17,778 bases of DNA from Cochliopodium minus (Eukaryota; Discosea; Himatismenida; Cochliopodiidae): NCBI GenBank assembly GCA_024220525.1, contig JAMYWO010000400.1, forward strand, positions 1-17,778, given 5' to 3'. The notes beneath the pieces are model-generated. The model ran no database searches. It worked only from the letters and a program-made list of their open reading frames with translations, and had not been told where the DNA came from. Position numbers and translations under genes: made by a program. Shown here piece after piece: positions 1 to 8,632 of the stretch (the stretch's first letter is position 1; every line of letters starts with the position of its first letter).

Positions 1-121
1 CAATATCACTAATCTCATCATTTCCCTTCATATCTTCTCAAAACAGACTTTGAAAAAGAAAATTCCAAAACCTCTCCTTCATATGATCGTGAATGAGCTC
101 GCTAATTCTTTTTCTTTTTAA
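1..121 (+). CDS. Ankyrin-family protein, C-terminal fragment (last exon, 5' end outside window)
   Basis: This is the 3' end of the last exon of a gene homologous to the ankyrin genes at 8633-12793 and 12911-15527. Reading from base 2 gives 39 residues and then TAA at 119-121. It matches the conserved C-terminal domain of those genes, including the shared stretches IFSKQTLKKKIPKPLLH and a final SFSF. The last residues differ: IVNELAN here, against IVQQLSI and IVQQLSL in the other copies. Most of this exon and all upstream exons lie before the window, so it is unknown whether the gene is complete. It is a fourth family member and shows that ankyrin genes flank the Rho/RapGAP region on both sides. 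Homology is clear; function is unknown. Confidence 0.8.
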   Translation, partial: NITNLIISLHIFSKQTLKKKIPKPLLHMIVNELANSFSF

Positions 122-224
122 AAATATATTTACAAAAAAATTGAATTTTATAAAAAAGACTTTAATAACATGTTTTTTTAAAAACGAAATTAATTATAAA
201 TAAATGATTGGTGATTGGACACTT

Positions 225-1093
225 TCAAAGAATCAAGCAATTATTCTCTTTTATTTTGTTTTTCTTTTCGTTTTCAAGTACAGCTTCAACAGACCCAGTA
301 AAAATTAAGGTAATGTTGTCTTTGGTTAATGAACTACACTCAACAAACTTTGCTCCAATATAATTTGCAAACCTAAGTCCCTCTTTGGAAGAAACAGAAC
401 CAGGATTCAAATTTGAAGAGGAACAATTTTTATCTTTACTTAAAAATTTCTCGGAATTGTAATTTGTTTTATCTTTTTTTTCTTTTTTAATTTTAATGTT
501 ATCATCCTTTCTTAGATCTGATTTGGTTGCTACCAATATGATGGGTGTATCAGGTGAATGATATTTCAATTCTGGAATCCATTTGTTTTTGGCATTCTCG
601 AATGATGATCTTGATACCACCGAATAGCATACAACAAATACATCTAATTAAAAAAAAAAAATTAATTTTCATTGAATAATTAATTAATTTTATATTATTT
701 TTTATATTTGTGGATAATTTCACTGAATACAAAAATTTTTTTAAAATTAACCTGTTTGTGGATTGGATATTGGCCTAAAACTATCAAATTGTTCTTGTCC
801 TGCATTATCACACATAGTCAAACTCACAATCTTTCCATTGTGGGTAATGTTGGTATAAAAATTTTCAGTGACTGATGGAACATGTTCTTTATGGAATTCT
901 CCTGATGTGAATCCTATTCATATAATCAGAAAGGGTGTCAATTTAATTGAAAAATTTTTTTTTTTTATTTTCAGATTTATTCTTTTTATTTACTTTTTAG
1001 CATTGATGTTTTTCCAACTGATCCATCTCCAACTACTACTATCTTTAGATATTGAATGGACTTCTTTCTATCTTTGCTTTTATTGCTTGTCAT
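225..1093 (-). CDS. Divergent Rho-family small GTPase with enlarged insert region (three exons)
   Basis: Exons by inspection are 1093-994, 913-752 and 643-225, joined by GT-AG introns of 80 and 108 bp, both phase 1, giving about 226 residues. Rho GTPases are membrane-anchored switches that control actin. Visible motifs are the P-loop GDGSVGKT, a switch I with VPSVTENF, a switch II DNAGQE, the guanine-specificity motif TKSD, ECSSLT near the G5 position, and a C-terminal CAAX box CLIL (terminal Leu suggests geranylgeranylation). Changes from canonical Rac are Thr35 to Ser and Thr58 to Asn; Gly12 and Gln61 remain. After TKSDLRK the Rho insert is expanded by roughly 20 mostly polar, Lys/Asn/Ser-rich residues. 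The ATG at 1093 gives a short basic leader before QYLKIVVVGDG. It is the most 3' of three tandem paralogues. Family assignment is firm; nucleotide cycling is inferred to be altered. Confidence 0.87.
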
Positions 1094-1782
1094 ATTTATT
1101 CAATAATTAAAATAATTTTTTTTGATAAACAAATTCAATTGTAATGATCGATATAGATTCTCAAGTATTCTTTTTAAATATGTTGATTTTTTTTTTTATA
1201 TTTGGAGGGATTTTTGGGAAACTTTTTATTTTTAACTGAAAAAAAAAAAAAAGCGGATTTATTTTCTTCCTTTCAATGAGAAAATCAATTTGATTCTACC
1301 TCTGTTCCAAAACTAAACTAGATAGAAAAGATTCAAAGGAATATGTATCAAAAAACTCCCATTCCAATAATTCAACAAATATAAAGATAAATTCATTGAT
1401 TGATCTTTTTGCAAATTATTAAACTCATTTGCTTTATTCGATTAACATATGATATGCATTCAAATAAATTTTATATATTCAATCTTTTCTTACTCCCTAT
1501 ACGTTTGAAATTTTTTACCCGAAATATAGAAGGAACTTTGCAAATATTGTACTTCTCTAGCTAACCAATGGTTAAAATGGAAGTGTGATGAAATAAAATA
1601 AGCTTATAATTAATAAAAGAAGAAACATAAAATCCATATGATAGTAAAGATTTGATTCAAATAAAAACATATAATTGTCAATTCATTTTTTGATCAAATT
1701 CAGATAATTATGAAATCTCATTTTGGTTTTAGAAAAAAAAAAGCAAATACAATAAATAAAATACATTTTAATTTTCAATTTT
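1094..1782. other. Intergenic, AT-rich, no gene seen
   Basis: This 689-bp spacer between the two divergent Rho paralogues is rich in poly-A and poly-T runs and has no credible coding exon on either strand. It should hold the promoter of the gene at 225-1093 and the 3' end of the gene at 1783-2546. No specific regulatory motif could be supported. Confidence 0.6.
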
Positions 1783-2546
1783 TTAAAATATATTACATTT
1801 GCTATTATGTTTGCTGGATCTCTTTTTCTGAGATTTCATAATATCTTTTTTGTTATTAGAAAAAGATTTGATACACTCCGTAAACACGGTAGAAATACTA
1901 TCTTTAGTCAAAGAACTGCATTCTACCACAGAAGTAGCACCTATAAAGGTGGCTGTTTGCATGCCTTCTTTGTAAGAAACAAAGTTCTGATTGATATTTT
2001 GTATGTCATCAATAACATTGTCCAAATCCTTCAAATCTTTCTTGAGACCAACTAATACAACAGGAATGTTTGGGTTATAGTGCTTCAGCTCCATTACCCA
2101 TTTTTTTTTGATGTTATCAAATGATGATCTCGATGATACAGAATAACAAATAACGAAAACATCTTTTTGAATAAATTTAAATTTTGAATGGTTGATTGTT
2201 TAAATAAAATTAAATTTTTTAAATTAACTAACCTGTTTCTGAGTATGAAAGAGGTCTGTATTGATCATATAACTCGTTTCCTGAATTATCCCATATGTTT
2301 AGAGCATACACTTTTTCTTCGTACATGATGCTGGTTGCATAATTATCCAAAATCGTAGGAGTATAATCATTCAAAAAACTGTTATTTGTAAATCCTTTTT
2401 TCGAAAAGATTAATTATTTAAAAAAAAAGAAATTTTATCTTTTTACTTTTCAATAACGTTGATTTTCCCACCGATTCATCTCCAACAATATTTATTTTTA
2501 TATTTTGTATTGTTTTTCTTTTATCATTTTCTTCTTTTTTTTCCAT
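1783..2546 (-). CDS. Rnd-like atypical Rho GTPase, probably GTPase-deficient (three exons)
   Basis: Exons are 2546-2447, 2394-2233 and 2162-1783, with phase-1 GT-AG introns of 52 and 70 bp, giving about 213 residues. The ATG at 2546 makes exon 1 exactly 100 nt, equal to the paralogue at 225-1093; an in-frame ATG at 2660 would add 38 residues and is less likely. Motifs are a P-loop GDESVGKS (Gly12 to Glu, Thr17 to Ser), switch I TPTILDNY with Thr35 kept, switch II DNSGNE in place of DTAGQE (T58N, A59S, Q61N), LKKD in place of TKxD, and a CAAX box CNIF after a basic tail. Gly12 and Gln61 are key for GTP hydrolysis. The vertebrate Rnd proteins also change positions 12, 59 and 61, so a constitutively GTP-bound protein is a reasonable inference. 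Weakened nucleotide binding or early decay are alternatives. Confidence 0.86.
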
Positions 2547-2822
2547 TTTTGATTTTTTTTTATATTTCAAATTTAATGTTTTTTTTTTTCTGAAACATGG
2601 ATTCATATTCAAAGAGGAAAAAAGGATTTTTTGAGGAAATATATGTTCCTCATCATTCAAAGAAAAAAAAAAGTAAAAATATATATTTTTCTACTTCTAA
2701 TCGTTTTTAAATGTTTACAATTTTTGGTTTCGAAAGTCAATCTAAATTTCCTTAAATAACAAGATTTTAAATAACACTTTTTTATTTTTACAAATTTGTA
2801 CATTAAATAAACTGTTTTTTGT
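2547..2822. other. Short intergenic spacer between Rho paralogues
   Basis: This spacer holds the presumed promoter of the gene at 1783-2546 and the 3' end of the Rac gene. An open minus-strand extension of exon 1 up to an ATG at 2660 is low-complexity and Lys-rich and is probably a 5' leader. Nothing else was recognised. Confidence 0.5.
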
Positions 2823-3413
2823 TTAAAGAATAGAACAGTTCTTAGATTTGTTGTTTTTGTTTGATTTCTTGTTTTCTTTTTCGAAAACAGAGTTGATAGC
2901 TTCATTGAAAAGATTTGAAAGGTTGTGTTGAGTCAAAGAACTGACTTCAATAAATTTAGAAGCACCAATAGAAGTAGAGAATTGAGATCCTTCAGTATAG
3001 GTGATGACATTCTCATTTCTTTCTTGCAATCTTTTCAATACTTTTTCATCTTTCCTCAAATCAGATTTTGTTGCAACCAATACAATTGGAGTATTTGGTG
3101 AATAGTATTTCAATTCAGGTATCCATTTGTTCTTTACATTTGAAAAAGATGCTCTTGAAATGATTGAATAGCATACCACAAATACATCTGTTTGTGGATA
3201 AGATAATGGTCTCAATTTCTCATAATCATCTTGTCCTGCAGTATCCCAAAGATTCAAACATACTGGCTTTCCATTATGCATCACACTGGCTGAATAATTA
3301 TCGAAAACTGTGGGGATATATTCTCCAGGAAATGCATTTGATGTATAACTGACCAATAAGCAAGTTTTTCCAACTGCTCCATCTCCAACTACAACACATT
3401 TAATATTTTGCAT
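2823..3413 (-). CDS. Rac-type Rho GTPase, canonical, single exon
   Basis: This intronless gene encodes 196 residues, the normal Rac/Rho length, and keeps Rac1 numbering. The P-loop is GDGAVGKT at residues 10-17, switch I is YIPTVFDNY with Thr35, switch II is DTAGQ with Gln61, the guanine motif is TKSD, and EVSSLT follows near G5. The C-terminus has an Asn/Lys-rich hypervariable tail and the CAAX box CSIL, predicting geranylgeranylation and membrane attachment. Such proteins cycle between GDP and GTP and drive actin assembly, phagocytosis and motility in amoebae. All catalytic residues are present, so it should be an active switch. It lies upstream of two divergent paralogues on the same strand. 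Unlike them it has no introns at the matching positions, which suggests intron loss or a retrocopy, unless its paralogues gained introns. Confidence 0.97.
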   Translation of the reverse strand: MQNIKCVVVGDGAVGKTCLLVSYTSNAFPGEYIPTVFDNYSASVMHNGKPVCLNLWDTAGQDDYEKLRPLSYPQTDVFVVCYSIISRASFSNVKNKWIPELKYYSPNTPIVLVATKSDLRKDEKVLKRLQERNENVITYTEGSQFSTSIGASKFIEVSSLTQHNLSNLFNEAINSVFEKENKKSNKNNKSKNCSIL

Positions 3414-3981
3414 AATTGATTTTTGATAGAAGTAATTTGTTTGTGTTTCTTTTTTGATTTTTTTTTTTTTTTTGGATATTTTTTTTTTGCAAATACAGTG
3501 AAAAAAATAAAAAATTTTATATTAAAAAAAACTAAAAATAGAAATAATTCCAAAAATAAAAACAACAACATCCTATAATTAGAACACATTATACCAATTT
3601 ATAAAGTAAGAAGTAGAAGATAATTGTGCGAAATGAAGAATTGATTATAAATAATATATAAAAGCAACCTGATTGATTTAATAAATCTGAGACTTTCCAT
3701 TATGTCCAAGAAACAACGAATGGTATTAAATAATTTAATTCAAATTTGAGATAAAATTGGAAATACAAAGTTTTGATAAAGAGGATCAATAAATGATATC
3801 AAAGAAATAAAAGAATTCAAACTCAATAAAAAATTGAAATTGATCCCTTCAGATAGAAAAGATTCTTTCAAGGCACATATAGACATGAAAGGAGAAGATA
3901 AAGGATTGAGAAGTTGGTTCTATCATCAATCGATTGTAAATTAAAATTCATATTTATACTGTACAGATACTGATAGATTAT
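3414..3981. other. Intergenic region upstream of the Rac gene
   Basis: AT-rich sequence with long T-runs next to the Rac start (about 3450-3490). No open frame with protein-like composition was seen. It separates the Rho cluster from the left arm of the inverted duplication and probably contains the Rac promoter. Confidence 0.55.
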
Positions 3982-4561
3982 AATAAAAGAGTTAAAGCAT
4001 CAAAATAATGAAATGATAAAATTGATTATTCTTGATTGTTTGTATTTGATTGATAAACATAGTGGCTTATTTAAAAATGTCTTTCAATATTTTTTATATT
4101 TTTTTTTGATTTAAAAAAAATTATTTGAAGCCTTTATGGTTATGAAAAATATATATAAATATTTGAAAAAGAAAGTAAATTATAAGTTTGTTTATCTCAG
4201 CTGGATAAACTTCTATAGGGAAGGTTGTGTGTTTTATCCCCACATCTGACTTATATTTTGTTTATCATTTATATTGTAGTTTTAATGAATGTTTTCTTTT
4301 TATTCTTTGATTGTTTTTTCTTTTTCAAATCATATTAAAAAAACCAGATTTTATTGAAACTACAACTGTTTCTTTTAAAACTTTGTTAAATAAACTTGAG
4401 ACCCAATGAAAGAGCTTTTTGGTAATTCACTTTAATTGGAGGTTTTAACTCTTCTCCTTCTTTCAAATCTACAGAGGTTGGTATTTTGTCAGATCTTTCT
4501 GGAAAGAGTTTTCTGAAACTATCGCATATTTTGATTAAATTTGTTCCTTCAGCAAAATAAA
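3982..4561. repeat. Inverted duplication, left arm
   Basis: This segment recurs in reverse complement at about 7561-8121. Corresponding blocks in order are a 5' block around AGTTAAAGCATCAAAATAAT, a block with TTTGATTGATAAACA, the tRNA-like sequence, a block with ACTACAACTGTTTCTTT, and the reductase 3' end. Similarity is high in the blocks and is broken by small indels and A/T-tract length changes. Arm ends are judged by eye and are accurate to about 20 bp. The loop between the arms is about 3 kb. Confidence 0.85.
4186..4250 (+). pseudogene. Degenerate tRNA-like sequence
   Basis: It resembles a tRNA with a D-arm start TATCTCAGCTGG and a T-arm GTGTGTTTTATCCCCAC that keeps the conserved A in the loop and pairs at four of five stem positions. 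Possible acceptor halves GTTTGTT and ATCTGAC pair only in part. The segment is 65 nt, too short for a normal tRNA, and no good D-stem or five-base-pair anticodon stem forms, so several bases of the middle arm seem lost. The T-arm region most resembles Ile/Lys-type eukaryotic tRNAs. It is best read as a relic or a tRNA-derived repeat piece. A second copy is at 7861-7924. Confidence 0.35.
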
Positions 4562-4812
4562 AAAAGATTATTTATTTTTGAAAAACATAGCAGTTCCTGA
4601 AGAAGTATACAACACTGTTTTTATTCCGTACTTAACACAAGAACCCAAAACATTTTTTGTGCCTGAAATAGCAGTTTGGACAATCTCTTTCTCTGGATTG
4701 ATATCAGTCATAAAGAAAAGTCTTTTTTAAATAATAAAAAATTATAAATTATAAAAATTAAATTTTTTTTTTACGATGATAGATGTATCACTATTTTTCA
4801 TCCTTTCAAATT
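4386..4812 (-). pseudogene. NAD(P)-dependent dihydroflavonol/cinnamoyl-CoA reductase-like pseudogene (internal deletion)
   Basis: Three minus-strand blocks are recognisable. Bases about 4812-4775 give VIHLSS, with FERMKNS just upstream in another frame. After a 53-bp GT-AG intron, 4721-4571 gives LFFMTDINPEKEIVQTA, SGTKNVL and VLYTSSGTAM, and then reaches a stop at 4568-4570. Bases 4554-4386 give a C-terminus ending in KALSLGLKFI. These match the order seen in the extended short-chain dehydrogenase family of DFR/CCR-type reductases, which use NADPH to reduce carbonyl substrates. The middle of the protein, including the catalytic YxxxK and the substrate region, is missing; about 150 residues are absent compared with the family. 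The Rossmann glycine motif was not found upstream. The frame break, internal stop and missing core mark it as a pseudogene. The C-terminal block is duplicated at about 7575-7732. Confidence 0.7.
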
Positions 4813-6155
4813 AATGCGGCTATTTATTTATATCTTCCTCAATTATCTTTGGGAAATGCGGCTATATATTTTCACTGAGTTAATTTAAAAAAAACAAATG
4901 AAGAATAAAACAAGATTTAATGAAATGAATATCTCAAAAAGAAATTATACCATTAATAGTAAATGATTGTGCCAAATTTTATTTTAAATTAAGATAAATA
5001 ATAACCTCAGTGTATATTTATAATTCCAAATATAGAAATTATAAAAAAAAAAAGAAGGAAAACAAAAACAAAAAAAAAATTTGTCAAAGTTTCTGTATTT
5101 ATTCTCAATAATGGAAATGACCAATATTTGCCAAATAAAACACTCGAACCAAACTTTTTATCCAAAATAGAATGGAAAATAATTTTACCTAGGTAAATGT
5201 TCAAAAATAAAAACCAACATAAATTCTTGTTTGTTTGTTAAATATGAATTTTATACCTATTGAAGAGTATTTAATGTTAAATTTGCCTTTTTTGGTTAAC
5301 ATTAAAAATAAATAAAATAAAATATTTTTTAAACTTCATTTTTCTTGATTTTGTTGCTAATTTTAATAAAATTGTTGATACATTGGAATTACAAAACAAT
5401 AGATCTTTCTTTTATTAATAATATACTGAGGTTATAAATTATAGTTTTTATTATTAAATAATAAAGGAAAATTATTAACTATCCGCCATTATTTTAAAAA
5501 ATTAAATTTTAATTTTCTTTATCGATATAAATTATTAAAAATTAATATTCAAAAAATTTCCCACCAACAAACTTTATCTTTTGATTTTATAGTATCAATA
5601 AAGTAATTAAATTTTGTGATTAGATAAAATATCATTTCATAAAATAAATAAAAATGATAATTGATAAATATCAAAAAAATATTTCTCAAAATGAAAAATT
5701 ATCTTGGCCACTTCTTTTTAGAACTCTTTTTACTTTTTTAAGAAGGAGTTTTAAAATATTTTCACCTAAAAAAATAAATCAGAAAAATAATATAAATTTA
5801 AAAAATTGTTCTAACCTTCTTTTTTAATAAATAAAAGTCCAAATTTTTAAAGGAAAATTGTTTTATTGTTAAATTTTAAGAAAGGTTCCATCCCAAATAA
5901 TTTTATTTTTATTTTTCCTTATTTAAATATTATTATAAATAAATTATTTTTTATTTATTTTTGTTTTAATTTTTGATTTGTCTGAAAAGATGGAAAAAAA
6001 GAGAGTGGTAGAAGTAACAACACTAAAAAAAAATTTATATTTTTTTTTGTTTAAAAACCCAAATGATTTAATCAATAAAAATTAGAAATACAATACCAAT
6101 CCATCCCCTATCTAGTGGAAATGAAAAAAAATTATTTTTTTTTTTTCTTTTCTTC
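4813..6155. other. Long AT-rich intergenic region inside the inverted duplication
   Basis: No convincing gene was seen. It contains two copies of a 10-bp motif ATGCGGCTAT near 4814 and 4856, the possible small transposon at 5001-5435 (listed separately), and otherwise A/T tracts. Upstream exons of the reductase relic were looked for between 4813 and 5000 and not found. Confidence 0.5.
5001..5435. mobile_element. Possible MITE-like element with short terminal inverted repeats
   Basis: ATAACCTCAGT at 5001-5011 is repeated exactly in reverse complement at 5425-5435, and looser similarity continues for about 12 more bases inward. The included 435 bp has no transposase. An open frame of 65 codons at 5204-5007 on the minus strand is hydrophobic and low-complexity and is not taken as a gene. 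The G/C bases within the termini stand out in this AT-rich stretch. A clear target-site duplication is not visible, and a single copy in the window cannot prove mobility. Confidence 0.3.
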
Positions 6156-6862
6156 TTAATTCTCAAAAGGGAACAAAGATTCCTTGAATATTTCCCCATC
6201 TACTTGGAATTCATTCATATCAAGCTCAACAACAGCTTGGGATTTTTTTTTATCCATATCGATCACCCTTTGTTTATCGATTGGCATCTCCAAGGCGGTT
6301 CTTAAATACGAGAAGAATCCCTTCACATCTTCGACATGATTCATTTTGACGAATACAGTCTTTTTGTTGGGATTGATATGAATTTTATCTTCTGCATCTA
6401 TCATTGGGACGATGATTTTCTGCTCCAACACCAATCTATCTTTCTTCATCTTCCTATCGAAGGCTTGGCATTTCTTTCTGAATTCATATTTCAGATCATA
6501 ATTGACAAATTGTTGTTTATCTGAAAGAAAATTCCTGATATCGTAGCAAGATAAATAATACTCCCTTTAAAACATAATAATTCAATTCATTATTAAAAAT
6601 GAAAAAAAAAAAATAATATTTATTTATTAATTTATAATCAAAAGGGATCGTTGAAATTTAAACCCAATTTTTTGAATTAACAAAATTTTTTCAAATATAT
6701 TTTTTACCCTTTAAATAGGAACACAGGCATCAAAGTATTTTTTGCTTTTCTTCTGGTTATTTTTCTTATTTTTCCTGTCTTAGTTCTGCTTTGCTTGGTT
6801 GTTTTTGCTACTTCCTCTTTTCCTTTTTCGTTTTGTTTTATAGTTTTATTTCTCTTTGGCAT
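6156..6862 (-). CDS. Hypothetical basic protein (two exons), family not recognised
   Basis: Exons are 6862-6708 and 6564-6156, with a 143-bp GT-AG intron in phase 2, giving 187 residues. The ATG at 6862 opens a strongly basic N-terminus: MPKRNKT, then Lys/Thr/Arg-rich sequence with GKIRKITRRKAK near residues 32-43, which could be a nuclear or nucleolar localisation signal or an RNA-binding stretch. The remainder is a mixed charged globular-looking region with YYLSCYDIRNFL, DRKMKKDRLVLEQK and a C-terminal FKESLFPFEN. No signal peptide, membrane segment or catalytic motif is visible, and no known family was recognised. Base composition and codon variety are protein-like, unlike the surrounding intergenic DNA. 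It sits alone between the arms of the inverted duplication and is not itself duplicated. Confidence applies to the gene model; function is unknown. Confidence 0.75.
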
Positions 6863-7560
6863 TTGCTTATATGGATATTTTTTTTTTGTTTAATCAGAAT
6901 TTTTGATTTTTTTTTTTTATTTATATATTTAATTATTTATTAATTTTATTTTTTAAAATAATTAAAAAGAGAAATTGATTTTTACATTTCTATAACTTCC
7001 ATTAAAATAAGCAAAATCTATTATTTGGTTTTATTTCGTTCTATTTGGTTCTTATATACTCTCGTATTTTAATTTAATGTTTATTATATAAAATGAAAAT
7101 GAAAGAAATCTTTAAAATATAAAAATATTAATTTTTTAAAAAGATATTTCATTTTATTTCAAAATTTAAATAGGAGTTTGAGAAGGGGGAAGAACACCCA
7201 ATCTAATTTTTTTCAATAACAATTGTCAATTTTAATTTATTGAATAAGAAATTTCATTCAAATATTAAATGATCTCCTATTTTCCAAAAATGGTTAAATT
7301 AATGTTCCTTTGTTAAATATCAAAAATGAGTAAAAAAATTTTACTTTCATGTATGGATGGTAAAATCTTATCCTCTTATCATTGAAATATGTAAATAAAT
7401 TTATTTTTTAAAAAAATGTGCTCCGAGATTGAAATTAAAATTTAAAAAATTTTAAAGGGATTATATTGATTTAAAATTTCCTTTTATGAAATTTTTCAAT
7501 TTACTTCGTGGGGAATTTGATCAATGTTTTGTGGACCCGGATAATGAATTTTTTTAATTT
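6863..7560. other. Intergenic region, no gene seen
   Basis: AT-rich sequence upstream of the orphan gene at 6156-6862. An imperfect inverted repeat of about 20 bp lies near 7090-7110 and 7140-7162, built from AAATGAAA-type sequence. No coding exon was supported. Confidence 0.5.
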
Positions 7561-7574
7561 ATTTTTCTGATTAA

Positions 7575-7732
7575 GGTACATTTAGTCGAAGTATCGAATT
7601 TTAGTAAACTATTTCCAGATAATTTCTTGATAAAATACCACCTTTGTAGATTTGAAAGAAGGAGAAGAGTTAAAACCTCCAATTAAAGTGAATAACCAAA
7701 AAGCTCTTTCATTGGGTCTCAAGTTTATTTAA
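7575..7732 (+). pseudogene. Reductase-like pseudogene fragment (C-terminus, frameshifted)
   Basis: This is the second copy of the C-terminal block of the DFR/CCR-like relic at 4386-4812, in opposite orientation. FSKLFPDNF is readable first, then the frame shifts near 7640, and VDLKEGEELKPPIKV followed by KALSLGLKFI and TAA at 7730-7732 is in another frame. No upstream part of the gene was found on this side. The C-terminal half is better preserved than the N-terminal half. It is clearly non-functional. Confidence 0.7.
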
Positions 7733-7860
7733 CAAAGTTTTAAAAGAAACAGTTGTAGTTTCAATAAAATCTGGTTTTTAAATATGATCAAAAAAGAAAA
7801 AACAATCAAAGAATAATAAAAAACTTTCAATTAAAACTATAAATTAAATGAAAAACAAAA

Positions 7861-7924
7861 GTCAGATGTGGGATAAAACACACGACCTTCCCTTTAGAAG
7901 TTTATCCAGCTGAGATAAACAAAC
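7861..7924 (-). pseudogene. Degenerate tRNA-like sequence, second copy
   Basis: Reverse-complement copy of the sequence at 4186-4250, differing by a few bases and one deletion. It reads GTTTGTTTATCTCAGCTGG at its 5' end and keeps a T-arm-like core. The middle (anticodon) arm is shortened in the same way as in the left copy, so the defect predates the duplication. Confidence 0.35.
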
Positions 7925-8121
7925 TAATAATTTACTTTCTTTTTAAATTTTTTTTTTTTAATTGAGTTTTGAAAAGATTTGTTTGAATCTTTTAAAAAAA
8001 AAAAAAATATTGAAAGACATTGTTAAATAAGCCATTATGTTTGTTTATCAATCAAATACAAACAATCAAGAATATTATCAATTTTATCATTTCATTATTT
8101 TGATGCTTTAACTCTTTTATT

Positions 8122-8632
8122 TTGGAAAAACATTTAAAACAATTCAAAAAAAGATAGTTAATACTTCTGGATATAACATCTTATTTCATCCTGAAGAGCA
8201 AATAAATTTAATTTTTAATTCACCATAAAACAATTGATTGGATTGAGAAAAACCAAAACCATCCATTGACATCCTATCTATCAAAGAGAAGATAAAATCA
8301 ATCGAGAAATCAAAGTAGATAGAGTTCATATAAATAGATAAAGAATTTACCAAAAGAAATTTTGTTTTAAAAGTGTTATTTCATGGATCTTGATATTAAA
8401 ATAAAGTAATATTACAAATATAAAAGAGTGATGTTTGTAATTGAAGATTTAATATCCTTCCAATTTTTCTACGGTTATATAAAATTAAAAAAAAATTGAA
8501 TTTTTTATTTCTCCTCTCAAAAAAATCTTTCAAAAAGGGACATAGTATTCACATATAGATCAATTTCAAAAGAAAAAAAACAATAGATACCTCCCTCAAA
8601 AATATTTATTAAATATATACACTTCCATTTAG
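8122..8632. other. Intergenic region upstream of the RapGAP-ankyrin gene
   Basis: AT-rich sequence with no supported exon. The ATG at 8633 is immediately preceded by TTTAG, which could be a splice acceptor, so an untranslated or short coding 5' exon in this region is possible but could not be identified. Confidence 0.5.

Larger units (their letters stand above)
7561..8121. repeat. Inverted duplication, right arm
   Basis: Reverse-complement counterpart of about 3982-4561, carrying the same series of blocks: the 3' end of the reductase relic at 7575-7732, the block with AAAGAAACAGTTGTAGT, the tRNA-like sequence at 7861-7924 and the TGTTTATCAATCAAA block near 8040. Many substitutions and small indels separate the arms, so the duplication is not very recent or is under no constraint. 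Confidence 0.85.

Noticed and set aside
4814-4865. Two copies of ATGCGGCTAT
   Set aside because: A short direct repeat with no further structure; too little to call an element or a regulatory site.
5007-5204. Minus-strand open frame of 65 codons, hydrophobic and Phe-rich
   Set aside because: Low-complexity translation of T-runs with no family resemblance; it lies inside the possible inverted-repeat element and has no supporting exon structure.
7090-7162. Imperfect hairpin of AAATGAAA-type sequence
   Set aside because: A/T-only pairing of this length is expected often in such AT-rich DNA, and nothing else supports an RNA gene or terminator.
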